A DNA stretch of 15,140 bases from Bacillota bacterium (GCA_023431215.1 JAEYXR010000070.1:1-15140); one strand, 5' to 3'. Shown: positions 1 to 8,161, numbered from the stretch's first letter. Program-made: numbers and translations. Notes: generated from the letters alone by a model not told the origin.

Positions 1-132
1 GCGCAGGGCTACATCGGGCATACTGTCGGCGTCGGTAATCACATGAGTTTTGATACACAGCCGGCGATAAAGTACTCCATCTACCTCAATACATTCATTT
101 TTGCCAGGATTGATTACAGTTTGAGCGTCCAA
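1..132 (-). CDS. CofE-like protein (F420-0:gamma-glutamyl ligase family), N-terminal part only
   Basis: The gene runs off the left edge of the window, leaving 44 codons. The visible peptide contains NPGKNECIEVDGVLYRR followed by IKTHVITDADSMPDV. This matches the start of the F420-0:gamma-glutamyl ligase (CofE-like) proteins of Clostridia, whose N-terminus characteristically reads 'R-x-x-IKTH-x-I-T-x-x-D'. I chose the TTG at 130-132 because a GAGG on the minus strand lies 8 nt upstream and the family begins close to this point. CofE adds glutamate to coenzyme F420-0 in methanogens and actinobacteria. Clostridial members exist in genomes not known to make F420, so the real substrate is uncertain. 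The gene follows the DMT transporter stop by 46 bp on the same strand and may be co-transcribed with it. The family call comes from memory of its N-terminal pattern; the catalytic part is outside the window. Confidence 0.6.
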   Translation of the reverse strand, partial: MDAQTVINPGKNECIEVDGVLYRRLCIKTHVITDADSMPDVALR

Positions 133-178
133 ATTAAAAACCTCGATTCTTACGATTCTTGCAAAATGAGATGCCGTG

Positions 179-1045
179 TTATTTTATATCAGGGGCTGCA
201 GCAACCGCCCGGGCGCTAAGAGCGCACCATGTGGCAACGGTAATCAAAACTATTGTACCACCGATAATGGCAAAAAAACCGGGCAGCTCTCCCACCACCA
301 AAAACACCCACACAGGGTTAAACAGCGGTTCAATCATGCCTATCAGAGAGCAGTAAAGCGGGGGACAGTTGCGGGAGGCCAGGCCGTAAAGGATATACGG
401 AATGCCCAGCTGAAAAATACCAAGCACAAGCAAAGCACCAACTGCAGAACCGGTGACGGAAGTGGGGAAAACAAAGGCAAAGGGCAGCCCCACCAAAGCG
501 GTAAGCAGGTGACCTGTAAGCAGCGCACTCATGGAGCTTTCTTCATCTGGCAGACGTGAGGTGAGCACAAACAAAAGGGCGACAAACAAGCCGCTGCCAA
601 GGGCCAGAATATTGCCTGCCAGATTACCGGGGGAAAGCTGATCGAAAAAAAACAGGCTGATGCCCAGTAGAGTAATAAACACCACCGCATACTCGCTTTT
701 GCGGTAGCGTGACCCCAAAAACACAGCGCTGATAACCATAATAAACACCGGAGAGGTGGACTGCAGGATAATGGCGTTGGCAGAGGTGGTGAGCTTGTTG
801 GCACATACAAAGAGCAGCATGGTGCCTGCAAGGCAAGCGCCGCACCAAAACACCCGGCTGTTAAAGCAAAAGGGCTTTTTGATTCCCTTTAGGTATACCA
901 AAAATACCAGTGCCGCAATAAAGGATCTTCCTCCCGCAATAACCAGAGGGTTCCATGGAATAAGCTTGATAAACAGTCCGCCGATACTCCACAAAAAGCC
1001 GCAGCTTGCCATCAGAAGCATGGCGCGCCTGGATGAGACAGTCAT
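179..1045 (-). CDS. EamA/DMT superfamily transporter
   Basis: This is a 288-residue, very hydrophobic protein that fits about ten transmembrane helices arranged as two EamA repeats, the usual size for drug/metabolite transporter (DMT) exporters. The first repeat opens with CGFLWSIGGLFIKLIPWNP and continues to a basic loop near residues 52-58. The second starts near residue 145, with AGNILALGSGLFVALLFVL, and contains the GMIEPLFNPVWVFLVVGE segment typical of the last helices. It acts in the cytoplasmic membrane as a probable exporter; the substrate cannot be read from sequence. The ATG at 1043-1045 has AGGAG about 9 nt upstream. A CofE-like gene follows 46 bp downstream. Two neighbouring dyads (1101-1135) lie 56-90 bp upstream of the start and could be operators. 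Confidence 0.9.
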   Translation of the reverse strand: MTVSSRRAMLLMASCGFLWSIGGLFIKLIPWNPLVIAGGRSFIAALVFLVYLKGIKKPFCFNSRVFWCGACLAGTMLLFVCANKLTTSANAIILQSTSPVFIMVISAVFLGSRYRKSEYAVVFITLLGISLFFFDQLSPGNLAGNILALGSGLFVALLFVLTSRLPDEESSMSALLTGHLLTALVGLPFAFVFPTSVTGSAVGALLVLGIFQLGIPYILYGLASRNCPPLYCSLIGMIEPLFNPVWVFLVVGELPGFFAIIGGTIVLITVATWCALSARAVAAAPDIK

Positions 1046-1100
1046 AGTAGTGTACTCCTAGTTGCATAAGCTTTAAAATCATAAGAATATGGCAGAATAA

Positions 1101-1116
1101 CCATAACATGTTATGG
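1101..1116. promoter_or_regulatory. Perfect 16-bp palindrome, possible operator of the DMT transporter
   Basis: CCATAACATGTTATGG is identical to its own reverse complement. It lies 56-71 bp upstream of the DMT transporter ATG, where a homodimeric regulator could bind near the promoter. TATTCT hexamers on the minus strand (1094-1099 and 1084-1089) are possible -10 elements next to it, but neither has a good -35. The regulator is unknown and none is encoded in the window. Confidence 0.45.
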
Positions 1117-1119
1117 CGG

Positions 1120-1135
1120 TTGCCTGTGCAGGCAA
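1120..1135. repeat. Second inverted repeat beside the 1101 palindrome
   Basis: TTGCCTG and CAGGCAA are perfect 7-base arms around a TG centre. The repeat lies only 3 bp from the 16-bp palindrome. It has no T-tract on either strand, so a terminator is unlikely. It may be a second operator half or chance; the sequence differs from the first palindrome. Confidence 0.3.
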
Positions 1136-1208
1136 GCAGTCAAGAGGGGGGGCGCTGATTGTGAAACAAATATATAAGTTTGCAAAGTGTCTTATGGGCT
1201 TGCTTCTC

Positions 1209-1237
1209 TTGTGATTCTACTAAATTATTGCTATAAT
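1209..1237 (+). promoter_or_regulatory. Promoter candidate for the O-acylation operon
   Basis: TTGTGA (1209-1214), a 17-bp spacer and a consensus TATAAT (1232-1237) form a good vegetative-type promoter pointing at the MBOAT gene. It predicts a leader of roughly 225 nt before the GTG at 1471. No better promoter is seen closer to the gene. Confidence 0.55.
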
Positions 1238-1470
1238 TACAATAGTTATGCCCAAGTTTTACCAAATTAAAGTACAAAACTGCACAATATTCCTTGTTGC
1301 TGTAATACTGGTTAAAAAAGCAAAAAATAAATGAAAAAAGTAGTTTTGCAGTACTCTTAGAATGTGCAGTGGTGTGCAGGAGAACAGATTTTAACGGTAT
1401 AGGCCTGTTGCGAGTAAGAAGAAAGGCTTTGTCAGGCGGAGTTTGCCAAGGCTGAAATGGTGGTGTCATA

Positions 1471-2874
1471 GTGGTTTTTTCCAACTTGTTTTTTCTCTAT
1501 GTGTTTTTGCCTCTTAACGTCATCCTATATTTTTTGGCAAAGAACAATCATGTTCGCAATATCATTATGGTGGTTTTTTCTTTGGTGTTTTATGCCTGGG
1601 GAGAGCCAGTGTGGATTATACTTCTTGTGCTTACAGCGCTACTCAACTGGGCGCTGGGGCTTGTCATTGCCGACCGCCGCGCAACGCCCGATGCACGCCT
1701 GGCACTTATCATCGCTATTGCCATCGACCTTTTGCTGCTGGGAATTTTTAAATACACCGGCTTTCTGTACGAAAATATCAACGGTATTTTTGGAACATCA
1801 CTGGCACCTCCGGGGTTTACACTGCCCATTGGTATCTCTTTTTACACCTTCCAAATCATCTCCTACATGGTAGATGTCTACCGGGGAGATGTGGAGGAGC
1901 AGCGGTCTTACCTGAAGTTTTTGATGTATGTCACCATGTATCATCAGCTGGTGGCAGGGCCCATTGTCCGCTACAAAAACATTGCCTACGAGATAGACAA
2001 CCGTGTTGTAGATATTGAAGACATTTGGGGCGGCTTTTGCCGCTTTTGTGTGGGGCTGACCAAAAAAGTAGTGGTGGCCAACATCGCCGGAGGTCTTGCA
2101 GGACGGTATTTGGACGGCGACCTGTCAGCCATGTCCTCTATGGGCGTGCTGTTTGGCATGACCATGTTTGCCATCCAAATTTATTATGACTTTTCAGCCT
2201 ATTCCGATATGGCCATTGGCATGGGGCGTATGTTTGGATTTCATTATGATGAAAACTTTTGTTACCCCTATATCTCGGTTTCCATCACCGATTTTTGGCG
2301 GCGGTGGCACATTTCGCTATCCACCTTTTTCCGGGACTATGTGTACATTCCCCTAGGCGGAAAGTACAGCCACCAGCTGCGCAACATTTGTGTCGTGTGG
2401 CTGCTAACCGGTCTTTGGCACGGTGCAAGCTGGAACTTTGTGCTGTGGGGCGCTTATTACGGTGCACTGCTGATTTTAGAAAAACTGTACCTTCATCAAA
2501 TTTTGGTGCGGCTGCCCAAAGCCGTTGGACTTGTTTACTCCTGGGTGGTTGTATTTTTTGGCTGGAGCCTGTTTTATTACACCGATATGAAACAGCTGGG
2601 TGCCTTTTTGACAACTCTGTTTGGTGGCGGCGCAGGCTTTATCGACCCGGGGCTGGGTACCGTAATCCTCAACAACCTGGTGTGGATAGCGGTGTCGGTG
2701 GCCTTTTGTGCCCCCATTGTGCCAATGGTGCGCAAAAAGGTAGCCCACCTGCCACAGCAGCGTCAGGAGGTACTATCGGTGGTACAGGCAGGGGGATGTA
2801 TCCTGCTGCTTCTTGTATCTACAGCGCTATTGGTGGGGCAGTCTTACAACCCCTTCTTATATTTTCGTTTTTAA
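1471..2874 (+). CDS. MBOAT family O-acyltransferase (AlgI/DltB-like)
   Basis: This 467-residue multi-pass membrane protein opens with MVFSNLFFLYVFLPL, the classic AlgI-type N-terminus. The family signature sits near residues 270-300 (DFWRRWHISLSTFFRDYVYIPLGG-like, with His280). The invariant membrane histidine is His317 in LTGLWHGASWNFVLWG. AlgI-type MBOAT proteins take an acyl group, usually acetyl, from a cytoplasmic donor and pass it across the membrane to an extracellular transferase that decorates an exported polysaccharide. Length is typical (450-500). I use the GTG at 1471: the ATG at 1457 is in another frame and closes at once, and the only ribosome-binding-like match is GGTGG, 7 nt upstream, which is weak. 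The gene is first of three same-strand genes, with 30 bp to the DHHW gene. The acylated polymer cannot be told from the window. Confidence 0.93.
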   Translation: MVFSNLFFLYVFLPLNVILYFLAKNNHVRNIIMVVFSLVFYAWGEPVWIILLVLTALLNWALGLVIADRRATPDARLALIIAIAIDLLLLGIFKYTGFLYENINGIFGTSLAPPGFTLPIGISFYTFQIISYMVDVYRGDVEEQRSYLKFLMYVTMYHQLVAGPIVRYKNIAYEIDNRVVDIEDIWGGFCRFCVGLTKKVVVANIAGGLAGRYLDGDLSAMSSMGVLFGMTMFAIQIYYDFSAYSDMAIGMGRMFGFHYDENFCYPYISVSITDFWRRWHISLSTFFRDYVYIPLGGKYSHQLRNICVVWLLTGLWHGASWNFVLWGAYYGALLILEKLYLHQILVRLPKAVGLVYSWVVVFFGWSLFYYTDMKQLGAFLTTLFGGGAGFIDPGLGTVILNNLVWIAVSVAFCAPIVPMVRKKVAHLPQQRQEVLSVVQAGGCILLLLVSTALLVGQSYNPFLYFRF

Positions 2875-2904
2875 ATTTGCCGATAGGAGAAAGGAAGCAA
2901 CATC

Positions 2905-3900
2905 ATGCATGATGAAACACCAAAAAGTCAGCCCAAGCTGGCAACATTGCTTTCTCTGCGGTGTCTGGTACTGCTGATGGCATTTATGAGCACCCTGGGG
3001 CTGCTGTCCTATGTGCTGCCAAAGCCCACCTATTCCGAACATGAAAAGCGCAATCTTGCCGCAATGCCCCAATTCAGCTTTGAGGCGTTTTTTGGCGGCA
3101 CCTATTTAAAGGATTTTGAAGCACACTATGCCGACACCTTTCCGTTTCGGGAAAGTTTTATACAGCTCAGCGCATTTTTAGAAGAATGCAAGGGCTTCCG
3201 CGGTGCCGACGATGTAAAAATTTACGGTGGCAACTCTCAAAACGCCGCACCGGACCCACCGGTGCAATCCTCTACTCCGGAAGCTTCTCAGGCTGAGCCT
3301 ATGCCCCAAAGCAGTGAGGAGGCAGCACCCGCTTCTTCCTCTGCTCCAAATGATGGCAGCAGCTCACAGCAGACTCCTGCATCCGGCAGCCAGCCGCAAC
3401 AACCGCCCCAGAGCAGCCCGGCGTCAGAATCAGCGTCTTCTCAGGCTCCTCCGGAGGTGCCGGACGGCTATATGACCAATGGGTGTGTGGTAAGCGGGGA
3501 CAGAGCGTGTTACCTGTTTGGCGGCTATAAGCCCGGAGCTCAGTTGTATGCTCAGTATATTTCGGAGTTTGCTGACCGTGTGGAAGGACTGGCCAAGGTG
3601 TATAATATTGTTGTGCCTACCTCCGGAGAATTTTATCTGCCCCAAAAGTACAAGGCTATGAGCAACTCTCAAAAAGAAAACATTGATTATCTATACGGTT
3701 TTTACCAAAACAGCAATGTCATACCAGTGGACGCTTACTCCTGGCTTGAAATGAACACCGACAAGTATATTTATTTCCGTACTGACCACCACTGGACGGC
3801 AGAAGGAGCTTATTATGCCTATGTAGCCTTTTGCCGGGAGGCAGGTATAAGTTATCCATCCCTCCACGAGCTGGAAAAGCATTCCATTGAAAATTTTTAG
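2905..3900 (+). CDS. N-terminal product of the split DHHW gene as the DNA reads
   Basis: Without readthrough, translation from the ATG at 2905 ends at the TAG at 3898-3900 and gives 331 residues. The start is well supported: AAAGGA lies about 9 nt upstream, and a basic/polar N-terminus leads into the helix VLLMAFMSTLGLLSYVL. This product would keep the membrane anchor, the low-complexity insert and the DHHW motif but lose the serine-bearing C-terminal quarter, so it should not be catalytic on its own. The remnant downstream has an ATG at 3994 but no ribosome binding site in front of it, so an independent second polypeptide is unlikely. Confidence 0.6.
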   Translation: MHDETPKSQPKLATLLSLRCLVLLMAFMSTLGLLSYVLPKPTYSEHEKRNLAAMPQFSFEAFFGGTYLKDFEAHYADTFPFRESFIQLSAFLEECKGFRGADDVKIYGGNSQNAAPDPPVQSSTPEASQAEPMPQSSEEAAPASSSAPNDGSSSQQTPASGSQPQQPPQSSPASESASSQAPPEVPDGYMTNGCVVSGDRACYLFGGYKPGAQLYAQYISEFADRVEGLAKVYNIVVPTSGEFYLPQKYKAMSNSQKENIDYLYGFYQNSNVIPVDAYSWLEMNTDKYIYFRTDHHWTAEGAYYAYVAFCREAGISYPSLHELEKHSIENF

Positions 3901-4356
3901 GGCACCATTTATGGGGAAACCCGTGATGCCAAGCTGGGAGCAAATCCGGACTATGTAGATTACTATATTACCGCCACCAACTACAAGGCCCAAATGTTTA
4001 CCAAGCAGGCGCCGACCACCCCCTACCCTGTGCCTGCCTGGGCAGACTTTGCCCAAGGTGGCAACGCCTACTCGGTCTTTATTTACGGTGATAATCCGGT
4101 GTTCCAAATGGATAATCTGGACATTGAAAACGGTGATAATGTGCTGCTGCTGAAGGATTCTTACGGCAATGCCTTTGCACCGTTCCTCATGGCCAGCTAT
4201 GATAAGGTATTTGTCATTGACTACCGCCATTATGAAAGTTCTCTGTTTGACTTTATTGTAGACAACGACATTGAAACCGTCATTTTTCTCAACAACTCCA
4301 TGGCAGCAAATACCGTTTATCATGCAGATCGCATTCATTATCTTGCTACTCAATAG
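2905..4356 (+). pseudogene. DHHW/AlgJ-AlgX-type O-acetyltransferase partner, interrupted by an in-frame TAG
   Basis: Reading straight through one TAG (3898-3900, codon 332) gives a 483-residue protein in a single frame. It has a signal-anchor helix near residues 20-40, a Ser/Pro/Gln/Ala-rich insert at about 109-187, and then the catalytic domain. DHHW family proteins are SGNH-hydrolase-like partners of AlgI-type MBOATs that carry out polymer O-acetylation outside the membrane. The Asp-His pair lies at D294-H295-H296-W297. The likely serine nucleophile is S419 in LLLKDSYGNAF, after the stop. The stop sits in the sequence FxGTIYGET, where the family commonly has a residue followed by GT-x-Y; Leu (TTG), Lys (AAG) and Tyr (TAC) codons are each one base from TAG. 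The reading frame is otherwise clean on both sides, which suggests a very recent mutation, a sequencing error or readthrough rather than old decay. TAG is also used as a normal stop here, including the end of this same frame. Confidence 0.8.
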
Positions 4357-4380
4357 CAATGTGGAAGGGGGCATACCGTT

Positions 4381-5382
4381 ATGAAGTCTTTTTTTAGGGC
4401 AGTGGCTTTGGCGGCATGCCTGAGCCTTTTAACAGCCTGTGGCTCTTATGGGCTGTGGAAATATCCAAAGGAGCAAAGCATGGAACAAGACAATGCCATC
4501 CAGCTGGTGACAGTGGCGCTGCCGCCGGATGCCGATGAGGTTATGTTGGATACCATGGAGATGCTGGCAGCAAAAGCCAAGGAGCTTTCTGACGGGCATT
4601 TGATTATTAAATATGCTCAGGATAAGGATGTGCTTGAGCTGTATCAGCAGGGAAGTGTAGATGCTGCCCTGCTGTGGGATACAGATATTGCCAAGCTGAA
4701 TTGCCGCTTGACAGGTTTAACCGCACCCTTTTTGTTTCAAGATGAAGAAAAGCTTTTTACGGTGCTTTCCAACCCCAACGGCATTGCAGGTTCTGCGGCA
4801 CAAAAGCAGCTGAAAGGGACTGTGCTGGCGATTTATTACGGGGGAACCATGGGTATTGCCACCCGCAGTAACCAGTACCTGGCCGAGGTAGGGCTGGAGG
4901 GAATTTCGTCTTTGGGTGCTGACAATAGCCTGCTAAACAACAGTATTTTTGAAGCGCTGGGTACAAAAAAAATACAATTTCTTCTTCCGGAAGAAATGAA
5001 AGAACTGATGGAGGGGCAGGAGCTGAGAGGCATGGAAGTGCCGCTGAGCGGCAATTTTCCTGCCGAAGCCAAGTATTTGGAGGTAACCCGCCACCGAATA
5101 CGCACCCTGTGGCTGATGTGCAGCCAAGATGCACAGTTGAGCCGTCAACACTTGTCCTTGCTGCAGGAGGCAGTGGCCTATACCATTCAAAGCCAAAACG
5201 ACAGCCGCAATGCTGCGGAAGAAAGCTTTTTGGAGCAGCTAGAGGGCAGCGGTGTTTCGGTGGTGCGGCAGGATTATAGCAAAGCGCTGTTTACTCCGGC
5301 TGTAAAGCTTTATCGCGATGAATATGAGGAAAACGGTATTTCCCGTGAGGTGTGGACTGCCATTCGCTCAATTGTAGAGTAG
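4381..5382 (+). CDS. Orphan TRAP-type (DctP-like) substrate-binding lipoprotein
   Basis: This 333-residue protein has a lipoprotein signal peptide with lipobox LTAC, so Cys20 would be lipidated and the mature protein would sit on the outer face of the membrane. The body resembles DctP/TRAP solute-binding proteins: an early KAKELSDGHLIIKY strand, then the diagnostic RLTGLTAPFLFQDEEKLF segment near residues 103-120, and late AKYLEVTRHRIRTLWLMCS and LLQEAVAYT segments. TRAP binding proteins deliver small organic acids to DctQ/DctM membrane subunits. Neither subunit is in the window, and the gene is third in an operon with polymer O-acylation genes, so it may do something other than classical uptake. 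AAGGGGG lies 9 nt upstream of the ATG, 24 bp after the previous stop. It ends in TAG and is followed by a strong terminator. The family match is pattern-based and the ligand is unknown. Confidence 0.75.
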   Translation: MKSFFRAVALAACLSLLTACGSYGLWKYPKEQSMEQDNAIQLVTVALPPDADEVMLDTMEMLAAKAKELSDGHLIIKYAQDKDVLELYQQGSVDAALLWDTDIAKLNCRLTGLTAPFLFQDEEKLFTVLSNPNGIAGSAAQKQLKGTVLAIYYGGTMGIATRSNQYLAEVGLEGISSLGADNSLLNNSIFEALGTKKIQFLLPEEMKELMEGQELRGMEVPLSGNFPAEAKYLEVTRHRIRTLWLMCSQDAQLSRQHLSLLQEAVAYTIQSQNDSRNAAEESFLEQLEGSGVSVVRQDYSKALFTPAVKLYRDEYEENGISREVWTAIRSIVE

Positions 5383-5401
5383 CTAATATTGATAAAAAGC
5401 T

Positions 5402-5437
5402 AAACAGGCAAACGGTATAAACCGTTTGCCTGTTTTT
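5402..5437 (+). terminator. Intrinsic terminator of the O-acylation operon
   Basis: A perfect 15-bp stem (AAACAGGCAAACGGT with its complement, 5402-5416 and 5421-5435) encloses a 4-nt loop and runs into a T-tract. It begins 20 bp after the binding-protein stop. On the minus strand the stem is followed by a less regular T-rich stretch, so it may also serve the convergent AGCS symporter gene. Confidence 0.9.
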
Positions 5438-5460
5438 ATGCTACACATGAAAGCATATTA

Positions 5461-6819
<1,359 letters not shown>

Positions 6820-6932
6820 ACAAAGCACCCCTGTATCTGTACTGAGAAACCGGGTAAAGAGAACCGCCTTTACAGCTTGTAAGGGCAGTGTCAGTGGTTT
6901 CCTGCTATTATGGTATGAAAAAAGCGGCAACA

Positions 6933-6967
6933 AAAGACCCCGGCTGTCTGAAGCAGCCGGGGTCTTT
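6933..6967 (-). terminator. Intrinsic terminator after the glyoxalase gene
   Basis: A perfect, GC-rich 14-bp stem (arms 6933-6946 and 6954-6967, AAAGACCCCGGCTG and its complement) has a 7-nt loop. On the minus strand it is followed by TTTTGTTG and then another run of T. It lies about 70 bp beyond the glyoxalase stop and just upstream of the AGCS gene, separating the two as transcription units. Confidence 0.85.
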
Positions 6968-7036
6968 AGAAAGATTAAAAGATTAAATGTTATGGAGGTA
7001 TGATACGCCGGTGGAGACGGCGTTTACATTTATGGC

Positions 7037-7408
7037 TTAGCGTTTGGCAGGAATAATCTCCAGCCAGTAACCATCGGGGTCGTTAATAAAGTAGATGCCC
7101 ATGTCTTTATTTTCAAAGCAGACAACATCCATAGCCTTATGATGCTGGTACGCAGCGTCAAAATCATCAGTAATAAAGGCAATGTGTGTTTCATTGTCAC
7201 CCAAGTTGTAAGGATCCTGACGATCGGCCAGCCAGGTCAGTTCAATCTGGCAGCTGGAGGTTTCATCCCCCATAAAAACCAGCTTAAACTTTCCGTTGGG
7301 GTGTTCCTTTACGCGTTTTACGGTAAGGCCAAGGGCTTTTTCATAAAATGCAATGCTTTTTTCAAGATCAAAGACGTTTATATTGGTATGCACCATTGTA
7401 AAGCTCAT
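7037..7408 (-). CDS. gloA: Glyoxalase I-like VOC family metalloenzyme
   Basis: This 123-residue single VOC domain has the length of short clostridial glyoxalase I. Candidate metal ligands fall where GlxI has them: His7 (MVHTNI), Glu56 (QIELTW), His75 (ETHIAF) and Glu117 (GYWLEIIP). The closing DPDGYWLEI is the usual C-terminal signature. Glyoxalase I isomerises the methylglyoxal-thiol hemithioacetal to S-lactoyl-thiol in the cytoplasm; which thiol is used here is unknown. I choose the ATG at 7406-7408 because GGAG lies 8 nt upstream, rather than a GTG three codons earlier. It has its own candidate promoter (7435-7463) and terminator (6933-6967). Other VOC functions are possible, but the full ligand set favours glyoxalase. 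Confidence 0.85.
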   Translation of the reverse strand: MSFTMVHTNINVFDLEKSIAFYEKALGLTVKRVKEHPNGKFKLVFMGDETSSCQIELTWLADRQDPYNLGDNETHIAFITDDFDAAYQHHKAMDVVCFENKDMGIYFINDPDGYWLEIIPAKR

Positions 7409-7434
7409 GGACAACACTCCTTTTCTGTGTTATC

Positions 7435-7463
7435 AGTATAGCATGCTGTAAAGGTTGATTTCA
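7435..7463 (-). promoter_or_regulatory. Extended -10 promoter candidate for the glyoxalase gene
   Basis: On the minus strand TGC precedes TATACT (7435-7440), an extended -10 element. A weak -35 (TGAAAT, 7458-7463) lies 17 bp further upstream. It would give a short leader of about 20 nt. Confidence 0.45.
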
Positions 7464-7508
7464 TCCTTATAGAGTAAAAGAACGGTTACAGTGTGGTGAC
7501 ATGACAAA

Positions 7509-7541
7509 GGCAAGGGTTACAAAGCGCAATAAACCCTTGCC
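7509..7541 (-). terminator. Probable terminator after the BofC-like gene
   Basis: GGCAAGGGTT and its complement (7509-7518 and 7532-7541) form a perfect 10-bp stem with a 13-nt loop. It lies 50 bp past the BofC-like stop. On the minus strand the stem is followed by TTTGT, a weak T-tract. The long loop and short tract make this less certain than the other terminators. Confidence 0.5.
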
Positions 7542-7590
7542 AAATGTACATACTAAGCGGTATAAAATCTTTATGAGATAATAAGGCTGA

Positions 7591-8001
7591 TTAACTGATG
7601 TAATCCTCTATCATTCCGGTGAGTTCTTCGTAGCTTTGAACATAAAGACCCTCTTTCAGCTGCTCTTGATCATATTCCGGAAGCAGTCGGGTATAGATGT
7701 CAAAAATCATCTCGGGGGTTTCCTCACCCTCGCGCAGAATAGCTACACGCCCGTTCCAATCCTTGATGTAGTACCCTTTTTCCGTTAGTTGGGAAGAAGG
7801 CGGGGCCTCGTATTGGCGGGTAGGCGGCGGAGCTGCAACAGAAACGGAGGAGGAAGACGGTAGTTCCTCCACGGGTGCTGCAGAGGACGATGGTTCCTCC
7901 GGTAATGATATGGGGGTGCCGCTTGGCACATAGGACAGAGATATTCCCAAAATGATGGCAACGGCCACAGTTGCAAAAGCCGCTCCAACTCTTTTATACA
8001 T
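7591..8001 (-). CDS. Membrane-anchored protein with BofC C-terminal-like domain
   Basis: This 136-residue protein has a single N-terminal hydrophobic helix (about residues 6-25), a Ser/Pro/Glu-rich linker (about 30-70) and a compact C-terminal domain. The domain reads YYIKDWNGRVAILREG, then PEMIFDIYTRLLPEYDQEQLKEGLYV and a final LTGMIEDY. This is the pattern of small clostridial proteins assigned to the BofC C-terminal domain. In Bacillus subtilis, BofC acts in the forespore and restrains the SpoIVB signalling protease. Whether this short homologue has that role is unknown, as many such proteins consist only of a membrane anchor plus this domain. AAAGGAG lies 7 nt upstream of the ATG. It diverges from the class A PBP gene, a pairing that would fit an envelope or sporulation role. 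Confidence 0.7.
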   Translation of the reverse strand: MYKRVGAAFATVAVAIILGISLSYVPSGTPISLPEEPSSSAAPVEELPSSSSVSVAAPPPTRQYEAPPSSQLTEKGYYIKDWNGRVAILREGEETPEMIFDIYTRLLPEYDQEQLKEGLYVQSYEELTGMIEDYIS

Positions 8002-8032
8002 GACGGTTCTCCTTTCGTGCTCCCACAGGAAA

Positions 8033-8050
8033 AATCCCGGAAGCGGGATT
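8033..8050 (-). promoter_or_regulatory. Leader hairpin upstream of the BofC-like gene
   Basis: AATCCCG and CGGGATT (8033-8039 and 8044-8050) pair perfectly around a 4-nt loop. Flanking AGG/CCT and CAC/GTG pairs can extend the stem with small bulges. On the minus strand the core stem runs directly into a short T run, so it resembles a weak terminator placed 32-49 bp before the start codon. It could act as an attenuator or an RNA-stabilising hairpin; neither is proven. Confidence 0.4.
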
Positions 8051-8161
8051 CCTATGTGTCAGTATTGGCAAAAAGTGCCCAATCATGCAATATTTGTAGT
8101 GAACTATTCTTGATGCCGTTTTGCAAATTCAAAAAATTGTAACACTCCGTTGCGCATTTAT

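Larger units (their letters stand above)
1046..1470. other. Divergent intergenic region between the DMT transporter and the MBOAT gene
   Basis: These 425 bp separate two divergently transcribed units. They hold two inverted repeats close to the DMT gene (1101-1116 and 1120-1135) and a well-spaced sigma-A-type promoter facing the MBOAT gene (1209-1237). The rest is AT-rich. An open frame at 1140-1484 on the minus strand has no ribosome binding site and a composition unlike a protein, so I do not call it a gene. No riboswitch or tRNA was recognised. Confidence 0.7.

Noticed and set aside
159..559. Plus-strand open frames across the DMT transporter
   Set aside because: They are antisense to a clear ten-helix transporter and look like translated reverse complement of hydrophobic codons.
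1140..1484. 114-codon open frame on the minus strand overlapping the MBOAT start
   Set aside because: No ribosome binding site, non-protein-like composition in an AT-rich intergenic region, and it overlaps the real gene and its promoter.
3891..3897. A_AAT_TTT slippery heptamer directly before the TAG, suggesting programmed -1 frameshifting around the stop
   Set aside because: The -1 frame meets a TGA within about ten codons and never returns to the frame that encodes the C-terminal part, so slippage would not rescue the protein.
3898..3900. Pyrrolysine or other amber recoding
   Set aside because: TAG ends several genes here, including the same frame at 4354-4356. No stimulatory element was recognised, and the position is not a methylamine methyltransferase site. 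Kept only as a remote possibility pending a tRNA search.
3994..4356. Independent small gene starting at the ATG at 3994
   Set aside because: There is no ribosome binding site in front of it, and the frame and motifs are the continuation of the DHHW gene upstream.
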